DNA of 64,000 bases from Oreocharis arfaki (lineage: Eukaryota > Chordata > Aves > Passeriformes > Paramythiidae). Under the pieces are notes generated by a model. The model was not told the origin of the DNA, did no database searches, and was given only the letters and a program-made list of their open reading frames with translations. Shown in pieces: positions 1 through 10,700 of this stretch. The position numbers and the translations under genes are program-made. The stretch spans positions 1 to 64,000 of the forward strand of contig VZRR01013404.1 in NCBI GenBank assembly GCA_013398015.1, in the 5' to 3' direction. Position 1 is the stretch's first letter. Each line of letters starts with the position of its first letter.

Positions 1-240
1 GGACCCGCCGGGGGTGGGAGCCGGGCACCCGCCCCGGGACAGCCCGAAGGTCGCACGCTCCCCGCCGCGACCTTCGGTCCGGGCACAGCGCGGCCGCGGC
101 CGGGAGCGGGGCTGGGGCTGCCGTCGGGGGCCGTGTCCCGCCTCAGCCGCTCCGCGGCTCCGAGCCCGCCGCTTCTGGCACAGCCGGGCCGGGGCAGGGA
201 GGAGGGGTCGGAGCCCGTTCTGGTGCTCCAAGGCGCCTTC
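1..240. promoter_or_regulatory. Edge of CpG island upstream of SAMM50
   Basis: The first 240 bases are very GC-rich and dense in CpG, unlike the AT-richer sequence that follows. No ATG occurs in the first 300 bases and no 7-codon first exon with a donor can be seen. This is best read as the downstream edge of the SAMM50 promoter CpG island, either 5' UTR or early intron 1. The exact role is inference. Confidence 0.5.
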
Positions 241-270
241 CCTTCCCAGCTCATTTCTGGGTCTTTTTAT

Positions 271-505
271 AGAATTATAGATACGGGCGGCTTAGAAGGG
301 ACATTTAAGATCATCTGGTCACACGTATTCCCTGCCATGAGCAGCGACACCTTCCACTATCCCCGGCTTCTCCAAGCCCCGTCCAACCTGGCCTTGGACA
401 CTTCCAGGGATGAGGCAGCCACAGCTTCTCTGGGTAACCTGTGCCAGGGCCTCACCATCCTCACAACGGAGAAAATTTTCTTATTCAGTAAAAAACTTCT
501 TCCCG
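271..505 (-). mobile_element. CR1 LINE 3' fragment
   Basis: The + strand reads the reverse complement of the CR1 3' end: a TAGAATTATAG-like tail, then the familiar ACACCTTCCACTATCCC block and the AACCTGTGCCAGGGCCTCAC block. The copy is 5'-truncated as usual. It lies in SAMM50 intron 1. Confidence 0.88.
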
Positions 506-1672
506 TTAGAAAACCTGGGTCTTTTTCAGGTCTTCCCCGAGGCTTTCCTAGAGCTGACCTCCCCAGTGGGGTGGGCTGGCACGAACGAGGCTGGGGAAAT
601 GAAAACAGAATAAGACCCACCCAAACCAAACAAAACCCCACACCAAGACGCTGAAAAAACACAATGCAAAGAGAAGCTGTCCCTGGTGAGAAGCAGAGGC
701 TGGAGAATCGCATTGCTTGGAGAGGGCTGGGAGGCCTCTCACGTCTGAAATCATCGTGAACAGATACACAAATCAGTGCTTAGAGAAGATGCACAAACCA
801 GTGCTTGAAGAAGAAACGTGAAGGTTTAAGCGTTCCGTTTTCAGGCTGAAGCACAGCTGCAGGGAAGTGGTTCCAGAGTGCATAAGTACCGTGACCAGTG
901 TAATTTCTGATGCAAAATTTTTGCTTGTGTTCTCCGTTTTCTGTCCATCTGTAGTGTGAGCTCATAGACAGTACTGTGTAGATACAGAGTGTTTCATACT
1001 TGCTTGAAAATTGTGACAGTGGGAGAAGCTTCTGTCTTCATTTAGCTGGATTTTGACATGCAACAGCAATGCACTCACTATTCAGGAAAACAGCTATTCT
1101 TCTAAGTCTTGTTTTAGGACTCTTTCAGGTATCATAAATAAAGCTGTGATGTGTTTGATTGAAGTGTTTGGCTCTGATGGTCGGAGCCTGAGGTTCTCGA
1201 GCCTTATTTGAAAGGTTGCTTCTAAAAGAAGTATTGAAATATAGAGACAAAAAAATACATGCAAAGCAAACTAACGTTCTGAGAACCCCCTTTTTATTTT
1301 ATTGTTCAACATTCATACTCTTGTGCCTCCTAAAACCCAAACTAGAGAAGTGGCAGCCTGATTTAGATTTTTTTTAAGAAGGTGGAATTAATCTTTTTAC
1401 ACAGGAGGCTTGTCTTAAAAGTTAAGGCTGTTTTTTGGAAGAATGCCGAGTATTTTTCAGAAATCATTCCATGTGGAAGCTATTTAGCTTTCATTAAAAA
1501 TTTCAGCAAGCAGGTAGGTGTCAGGTATTCTGGTAATTCCTTTTGTTTCTCTCTTTTGCTTTTTTCCCTTAGGTTTTGATGAGCATGCTGTTGAGAATCA
1601 TGGTTTTTTCTCATTGACAAGAGACACAAATCCATGTACCCTATTAAATGCAGTTTTCTTTTATGCTTTCAG
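506..1672. other. SAMM50 intron 1, non-repeat part
   Basis: AT-rich intronic sequence between the CR1 fragment and exon 2. I see no exon or regulatory motif I can support. Confidence 0.6.
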
Positions 1673-1783
1673 AGTTTGGAGCCTCTTCCAGTGACTGGGC
1701 CAGACTTTGATGCCTTGGGAGAGGAACCTGAACTGGTTGAAGTTGAACCTGAGACCAAGCAGGAAATTCTTGAAAACAAAGAT
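1673..1783 (+). CDS. SAMM50: SAMM50 exon 2
   Basis: This 111-base exon holds 37 whole codons, starting [12 protein letters not shown] and ending EILENKD. It is acidic and precedes the POTRA domain. The acceptor is TTTCAG and the donor GTAAGT. It starts in phase 0, as expected after a 7-codon exon 1. Confidence 0.95.
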
Positions 1784-4700
1784 GTAAGTGCCTGAACAAC
1801 ATCCTGATTTTTTTTTTGTGGAGAGAAATAAATGTCTTGGCACCCTTTCTTCCTTGTTTTTCCTACGGCAACTTTCCAACCTATGATTTGAGATGTGAAA
1901 GAATTACACATTTTTCTGTGAGATTAATCTGCTGCTATCTGCTTCCTTTTCTTTTTCTGTCCATTTCTTCCATCCCTACCCCAGGAGTTATCACTAAAAT
2001 TCAGCTTTGAGCTAATAAACCTGTTTGTAGATGCTGCTGCTCTCCTTCTCAGATGAGATTTCCATTCTTGCTTAGGAGTAGAGTGAGCACCTGTCCTTCA
2101 CCTGCTCAAGTGCAGCATTAGCCAGGTTAGGGGAAAGTGCCACCAGCTCGGTTATGTCACTGAGGGAAATACTGACTCCAGCAGAGGATGGTCACTTTTT
2201 AAATATATAATTTCCATGCAAGAGCATGTGTGGCTTGGCCCATAATATGTTTAGTCATGCTAGAGGGGTGAGTTACCATGTTATCTTAGTTTTTCATTAA
2301 AATTTTCCTTGGTGCTGTTCAGAATCATCCTCACTTAAAGGTTGGTGATAAGAGTTGGGTTTTATTTAGTTCATTATGTACATGTGCTGATAGGCTTTAG
2401 GCTATTTTTTTAAGCAATTGGCAGTAATAGGTTGCTGTTATTTTGCTGTTTTATTATAAATGAATATATAGAGTCATACAGATATTTATGATAGAGATAG
2501 TGATGCCTGAAGTGGCCGCCTAAAAACAGAGACTAGACAAGAGTGAGGGAATAAAGGCAGGTATTTATTTGAAGGGCCTTCAAAGGTTCACCCTGGGGAG
2601 CCAGAGGTTACTGCTAAGATGGACCCCAAGATAGACCCCAGGTCATGAGTTCTTCACACTTTTATAGGTTTGGTTCATTTGCATATCAGGGTTAATTCTG
2701 AATTAAAGCTTCAGTTAGTGATGTAATTTCTCCAAGCTCCCCCCCTTCTACGATGTTGGTTTACACATTTTGGGCCTAGGACAGGCTGGGTGTCCTTGGA
2801 GAGCAGGCCTGGAGAGGCTTTGCTATGTCTAACCAGCATAAGAGAGCTGAACTTAACAGGCTCCAAGAAACTTCAGAGTTACACACCAGGCAGTACAGGA
2901 TTTGAAAAATATGGAAGTTATTACCTAAGGCATCAATAGTATAATCTGCATAGTCTCTTTTACAAACTGCTATAGAATCACAGAATCGTTTAGGTTGGAA
3001 AAATCCTCTGAGAGAACTGAGTCTTAACTGTTAACCCAGCACTGCCAAGTCCAGCACTAAACCATGTCCCAGGTGCCACATCCACATGGTTTTTAATCCC
3101 CCCAGGGGTGGTGACTGCCCTGGGCAGCCTGTTCCAATACTTGACAACTCTTTGAAGCAGATTTTTTTTGACATTTACACCTAAAATGATAATTCACTGA
3201 AAAGGTTGGAAAAATAAGGGAAATGCAATCACTGTAGTCCATTTGTACCAGGTAGCATGGAGCGTGATGTGGTTTTTCCAATAAAATTGTCTCAGATGAT
3301 TATGTATCAAGATGAAAGTATAAAACCTCATAATGGGAGTGATCTTCATCTGCATTTGAAACTGCGCTGCTGTGGTAGTGATGATTTTAATAGAGTTTAA
3401 ATATTTGTGGCTTGTACACTTGTTTGGTGTTTGATTTTCTTCTTTTAATTCTTTGCTGCTGTATAGCTGATAAAAGAAGTAGCAATCAACTACAACTAAC
3501 TACATGTTCTGTCTTATGTACTTAATACTTGTGTGATTTCTGCAGTTGCTTCTTTGTCCTTATGACGTTTACAATTAAAATCCCAGCAGCTACAGACTGT
3601 CAGTGTTTCTTCTGCCACAACCAGTGTTAGCTTTGGTGTTAGAATTCTCTCTTCTTTCGTTTTTGTGTTATGGGAACAACATCCCAGAATCGTAGCACTG
3701 ATTTCTGATAATGTAGGTTAGCAGGAATTAGCCCTAGGAACCATCAGGGATAACTTCTGTGCATTGGTGACCTTGATCCTCATTATTAGATGCAAATTCA
3801 GTATTTGTGTGTAAACATTTGTTGTGTTTAGGTGGTGGTTCAGCATGTGCACTTCGATGGACTTGGAAGGACCAAAGATGACATCATCATGTATGAAATC
3901 TCTGATGTTTTCAAGGCTAAAAACCTCATTGACGTAAGTGTTGCAGTGAATATCAGACCTGCTGTTTGAAAATCAATTACAATTTTTTCCTTTTTTAGCT
4001 GCTTTGGGCTGCTCTCTTCAGACATGGGGCAACTCTGTCAAGTTTTGCCAAGAACAGGGGCCCCCTAAATAAGTTGTAATTACTGGAACCTATTTGAATA
4101 ATAGTTTTAACTATTAAAGTAATTAGGAAGCAAATTAACAAAAGGTATGAAGGTATTGAGCCAGATGCTCTGGGTTTAATTTATTTCCACAGATGCAAGT
4201 GTTAAAGTAGCTGTGTTGTGTTTTGCAGGTACATATATGTGTGTTTATATGCAAAATCTGTGAATATTTTACAACTTAGCTGCATTTTAACTAATTTATC
4301 CTCATTTTTTTTTGTTAACTTGAAAGACTCAAAGGGACTAGATGACCTTGAAAGTCCCTTCCAACCCAAATATCCTCTGATTCTGTGACTGAGCTACTTT
4401 TCTCATCCTGTAGGTGATGAGAAAATCACATGAAGCTCGTGAGAAGTTGCTTCGTCTCGGAATCTTTCGACAGGTGGACGTTCTGATTGATACCTGCCAA
4501 GGTGTGTATTCCCTCATTAACCCTCACCTTTTTCCTCATATATATACCTGTTTTATATGTATATATATGTATATATTTCCCTGTGTAATAGGCTGGCCAT
4601 TTTTTGTGTGTGTAATTTAGCCTTGTATTTACCTTTATATATTTTAGATGAGCATATGGGTGTGTGCGTTTGTGTGGATACAAATGTGTCTACATCAGTT

Positions 4701-7700
4701 ATCCCTGTGAGGAAAATGTATTTGCATGTGTTTGCATATATGTGTATTTAATTGTTACTTGTCCATGAGTGAATTTTCAGAGCTAAAATATTACAGTAAG
4801 CATTCCTTAATCCACAGTTTCAAGGAACATGTGAAGGAAAGCTTGAAGATGTGTCCTGTACTTGTATTGCATATCACATTGACATGAAATGATTAAAGCC
4901 AGTCCATGATTGAACCAAATTCTGCACTCACATCCAAACATCCTTTTCTCAAGCCATGTCACTTTTTGATGTGGACTTTTATTATGCCTTAACTCAAACA
5001 GTTTTCAAATAATTCAGGTAACATGCTGTCTGCAGTTTTTAAAATAACTCTTTAGAGCTAACATGTACGTTGTTTATTTCTCTAGGAGATGATGCCCTTC
5101 CAAATGGTTTAGATGTGACCTTTGAGGTAACAGAATTGAGAAGGTTAACTGGGAGCTATAACACCATGGTTGGCAACAACGAAGGCAGCATGGTATGGAT
5201 TATTTCAAATTATTAGTAATGCCTTTTGATATTCCTCTTACTTTCAGTTTCAAACCTAGCAAGGAATTTGGTGATCCGGTCTTGATCCAGCCTTACTAAG
5301 ACTTTGTCAGGCCTTTGTGTCAGGCTTTCATTCAGCAAAAGCCTATTTTGAGCTAGGGGAGAATGCTGTAGCTTCCAGCTCAGCACGTTACTTTTTTGAG
5401 ATGTTTTATCTACTTGGAGAGATTAGTAAGGAATTTGGCATTTCGTTTCTATGAGCTATACTTAGAGTATTTTTGTTCTCAGTCAAAATGCTTTATATTT
5501 AACTTAGAAATTGTTCTTGTTTTTATCTCTTTTAGCCCAATATCAGTTATTCTGGGCTGTAGAATGCAAGGTTTTCACGAATTATACAAGCTTTGGAACT
5601 TGTTTTCAAATGACTCAATTAAGGATGCATCAGATTAAAATCTTGTGTGAACAATATTTACCAATTGCCACAGGAAGTACCAGCTGTACTGCTGGGCTGT
5701 GAGTGTGCTTTTAGCAGAAGTGCTGCTGTGAGCAGACTGTGCTTTCAGGTGCTCATCCTGCACCCCTTCTGCCTTCTCACTTGCACAGGGCAGCTGTGCC
5801 TGGGGCTGGGGGATAAGCCAGATCAAGGGACTCATCCTTTTCCTCTTAGGGGTATTTTTAACCTGGATAGGATTCTGCATGACTCAGGTGATGCTGTTTT
5901 CCATGTGCAAGGAGAAATGGAAATGGATGAGTTGAGAGCTGCTTATGCAGCTCCACTGCCAGGAGCCAGGTCCAGGGTGTTGTGGCCTGAAGGGAACCAG
6001 CAGGGAATCCTACCTGTTGCCTCCAGTGCTGCTCAAAACTGACTGAAAGCTACTTGAGTTTCTCTTTTTGTGCTCAGCTTCTTAATTTATCACAGAGAAG
6101 TAAAACTTGTGAATGCTATTAAAGCATGACCTCTATACACTGGTATTGGCAGCACAGATTATGTTTCTTTAAGAGTTGAACAGATTTATTTATCCTAATC
6201 CTTTAAATTCATCTGAAGCTTATACATCTAGTACTTCATACTAAAAGCCTTTTCTGTTTATGGCATAATAGCCATCATTACAAAGCTCAGGTTACTGATT
6301 TGCTTCCAACAGCTGTCAGACAAAGGCAGTCAGGGCTTGGGAGCTTTTTAATACTCTTTTCCAATAGAACACACAACAACAGTACAGTGGTGGTGTCCGT
6401 GTTTGGAGGAAACCTGCTGCATCTTTTCTGCCAGAAGGGCCAAGAGCTGCCTAAAGGATGCAAGGGATTTGTGTCAGAATAAGCAAAAGTGTTTCACTGG
6501 TTTCTGGAGAATTGTAAAGGTGTCTTACACTGCCATCTTGCCTGGTTGCAAAAGGATCTTGCTACTCCAAACTACAGGGAAGTGGATCCATAGGGATAAT
6601 TTTCCCTTGCTTTGGTTCTGATGAACCTTCCCTGACAGGAGTTTTTCCTGAGGATCAGGGGGAGACTCTGCAGTTGTAGAGCAGCTGCTTGTTGTGCCAA
6701 AGAATTTGTTCTCCAGGGCTTTGAGACAGGCTTGGAGATTTTGCTTGAAATAACATCAGTACTGATGGCCCAGTGAGAGTGCAGATTAAGTCAGCAGCTA
6801 CTAAACAGCAGTAAAAATTGGATGTTTGATTGTAACTTGCACTGTTGGCTTTTGCTGCCAGTGCAAGAGAAATCTGAGAAGAAAAACACATTCCGTTATG
6901 AGTATTTTAAAATGTCTTAATTTCTAATTCTTGTTATGTTCTTGTTTTTAGCATATGATTAAGATGCAAGACAGCAAACTATATAAAATGTTATGATGTG
7001 GGAGTTTTTAGTTTGTCTAGTGTTTGGGTTTTTTTAATTTATTTTCTGTAGGTGCTTGGGCTCAAGTTGCCAAATCTCTTTGGACGTGCAGAAAAGGTGA
7101 CCTTCCAGTTCTCCTATGGAACAAAGGAGACTTCATATGGCCTGTCCTTCTTCAAACCACAGCCTGGAAACTTTGAAAGAAAGTAGGGGATGCATTTTTC
7201 ACTACTTCTTTTTTTTAGAGAAGGAATATAAAACAATTAATAAGATCTCTCATTGAGTAATGATGGTATTCATTACCTGAGGGTCTGGTAATGATGTAGC
7301 AGAGCTGGTTTCTTAAATTTTTATGATTATTCAAAACTGTACCTTAAATATTTCCCTTTCAAACCTGCCAGTAATGTTGTGTTTCAGTTTTTCAGTTAAT
7401 GTGTACAAAGTAACCGGACAGTTCCCTTGGAGCTCTCTGCGAGAAACAGACAGAGGAATATCAACAGAATTCAATGTGAGTGCAGCACAAGTGTAACACA
7501 TGCTTCATACACATTTCAGTTGAGGTCTTGCACATACTTGGTTTACTTTTTGAATGATTGAATCACTCCTGTACAGGGCTGACTTCTCTTTATTTGAAGG
7601 AGGTCAGTGATTTGAAAATGACAGAGGTCGTGCATCTTGGACTTTTTGTTACAATTCAGTCTTGTTTTGGCTGTATAAAAATGCCAGTATGTTTTTCTTC

Positions 7701-10700
7701 AATTTTTTTTTTATTAGCATTTCAGAGAGGCAGCTGTCTGCCTAGCTTACTGCATCAGCCCAATTCAAGATATTTTTCATTTGGAATGGATTAATTAATT
7801 AGTGTGCATCTAACTCTCTTGTCTGGAACAGAATTAGCATTACTCTGAAATGCAGAAGGGTTTCTCTCTGTTTCGAGAAGTTTGGGAAGAAAGCCTTAGA
7901 CTCAAGTATAAAAAAATATTTGTTTTAATTTTGTAACAATTGTTTTCATGACTTACTCAATTCTTTATTGTAGTTTCCCATCTGGAAGACCACTCACACA
8001 CTGAAATGGGAGGGTGTGTGGAGAGAACTTGGCTGCCTTGCTAGAACAGCATCCTTTTCTGTTCGAGAGGAAAGCGGACACTCTCTAAAATCTTCTCTCT
8101 CTGTAAGGCTTTTCTTGATAATTTCTTAAAAACACATGACTTTGAGTCATCTCATACTTAGAAGTGATACCAAAGGAGCTTTTTGTCTTTGGAGGGAATG
8201 TGTTTTCCTTCAGACATCTTTTGCTGTGTTTGGTCATTGCCACAGAGTGATCCAGGAGGCCCAGGGGGAGAACAGGGAATCGCAGTTGGCTGTTGGGCTT
8301 TGGCTTGTTCTCCCTCTGTCTCACCTGCCATCTCTTTTTGCAGAATTGCCTTGTTTTGTAGCAGACAGGAAAAGTAAATTTCCTCATCCTAAGGCTTTTG
8401 TAAACATTCTCCCCTCTACCAGTTTCTGGTCACTTGCCATCTTTCACTTGTAGCTTACAAACTGCAGGAGGAAAACTCTTTGCAGTTTGGTGGTTTGCAG
8501 TCGGGCTGCTGCTCTGTTCCTGGTGCATGCCATGGGCAGAAGATACAAATCTATGCATTTCATGTGGCCTGTAAATGTCAAGCAAAGCCAGTCTGTAGGG
8601 GTATTGCTCCCAAATCCATGAAGTTTCACTCATCTTAGCTGGAGCTGTGGTTGTCTTCCACTGTTGGCAGTTTTTGAAGGAAAATAATAGTGTCACTCTG
8701 AGGTATTTAATAAATATGAGAACCTAAACCAAATTTTTTTGTTCTTTTCAGCATGCCATGGTGATTGATTCCCGGAACTCCTCAATCTTGCCAAAACGAG
8801 GTGCTTTGCTGAAAATCAATCAGGTAGCTTTAAATCACTTATGCTATTATTGGGTTTTATCTGTGTGTTTGAATAAGTCCTAATTTATCTAATTGATGTT
8901 CATGTTAAAAATGTCTAAAGTTAGAAATTAATTTAAAATTGACCAGGAGACAATGAGGAGCAGTAATTACATTTTCTTTTTACTGAGTGTGCCTTTTAAA
9001 ATCATGGAACTTTTTTTATGGTGGCAAATTTTCATTTGTATGCCATTGGTCAAAGAGCACAGCCTCTCCATCAGCATTAAAGAATTATTTATTAGCTGAG
9101 AGGCACTATCCCTGACAGTATTTACACTGCACTCTCAGTGGGTGTTAATTAGCCCTTCTATTTTAACACTGTCATGCACAGATTGCCAGGCTGTAGTCCT
9201 GTTGCTACTTACAAAATTTGTAAGTCTGAGAATTAAAAATGAAAGACTGGGTAAAAATAACTCTCCAAGGCATATGGATGTATCATTTTGGCACAGAAAA
9301 TGCTTTTCCCTCTTGTTACAGTCAGAGCCTCTCTAAAAGCTGGCTTTTCTGCTGTATGGGTAATACTTCAGAAGCATTAATTTCTCTAGTGCTTTAGAGG
9401 CAGATTTGAAATGCCATTGGAACTAGAAGTGCTACTGTAAGCAGCACTGAACTGTTGTGAGTGAGAAAAGTGCTACTGTAAGCAGCACTGAACTGTTGTG
9501 AGTGAGAAAAGTACTTCAGGGTTTAGGTAATGTGTCATTTGTTAGATCCTGCCTCTAACACTGAGTTAGTTCAGTCACTTCCTGAGACCTGAAAATAACA
9601 AATTGGGTCCTGCAGCTGTCTGGTTCTTCAGCCCTCCTTCACCACATGAAATCTCAGATCTAGGGAAATATAGTCTTGATTTTAGATGCTGAATTTTCCA
9701 GCTCCATTCCATCTTGCCTCCATTTACAAAATGGCTTAGAAAGCAATGGTTTGGTTTTATATTAGGAAAAGAAAACAATGCAGCTCATTATTCTGAGGTT
9801 CATGCGTGCCTCGGTCCGAAATTCATCTGCCTCACCCCAGAATTCATCTGCCTCACCCCAGAATTCATCTGCCTCACCCCAAAATTCATCTGCCTTGCCG
9901 TGCCAGTGATTCTGTATTTCTTGTAAAGAAAAACACTGCCCGTGCTGGTGCAGACATGCTGAACTTTTAGAGGGAAGAAACATGTAATATCTGTTGCAAC
10001 TTTCATAAATTTGTCTTTGCAGGAGTTGGCTGGCTATACAGGTGGAGATGTGAGCTTTCTGAAAGAGGATTTTGAGTTTCAGTTCAATAAGCAACTTCTC
10101 TGGGATTCGGTAATTTTTTTTAAGATATTAGTAATTGACCCGAAGTTTGTCTGGGGCTATTAAACCTATGTCTTACAATTTTTTTTTTGCCATGGACTAG
10201 GAAAAAGGTTGTGAAAAATGGCTGGAGTAGATAATTTGATTTTGTTTTTTGGAAAACGGACTACCTTTATTTTTAACTTTATGTTCCTGCTGTGCACAAT
10301 CACTTGAAAAGTGGGAATTGTGGAGAGAACTTGTTTCACAGTTAACCATAAGAATGATTTTCCTCCCAGAAGTGATGTTGGTCATGTCTGTTCTTTGTGG
10401 TCTTTCTTAGGAAGGATTTTTCCAGCAGCTTGGAAGTTTTTGAAGAACTTAAAAGTTTTGAAACTTTCATAAATATTTGGAATAATCTTGATTTAATTTT
10501 CTTTTAAATTGAAATTATGAATATAATAACTATTCATCTTGGTATCATAGCATGTAATTATTTCTTGTGTGTAAAATTATTGGAAAAAATGGGAAGACTG
10601 ATTTCAACAGCATAGACTTAGTAGTAGGTGGAAATAGGGTTTTGAATTGAAATATTGAAAAACTGAAATAAGAATTTCAACATATCCCAGGCATATTTCT

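Larger units (their letters stand above)
1784..3831. other. SAMM50 intron 2
   Basis: GT-AG intron of about 2.0 kb. Apart from the solo LTR and the adjacent CR1 fragment it holds nothing recognisable. Confidence 0.8.
3934..5085. other. SAMM50 introns 3 and 4 (flanking exon 4)
   Basis: Short AT-rich introns. They contain only the CR1 tail at 4330-4388 and the TA-rich tract after exon 4. Confidence 0.7.

Noticed and set aside
14..280. GTG-started frame whose first residues faintly resemble the SAMM50 N terminus
   Set aside because: There is no ATG, no donor after the matching residues, and the resemblance is only two or three positions in GC-rich sequence.
9820..9900. Short direct repeats as a CRISPR array
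   Set aside because: The units are contiguous with no spacers, and the host is a vertebrate.
9762..10094. Minus frame with a repeated seven-residue peptide
   Set aside because: The peptide repeat is the direct result of the 21-bp minisatellite, whose period is a multiple of three.
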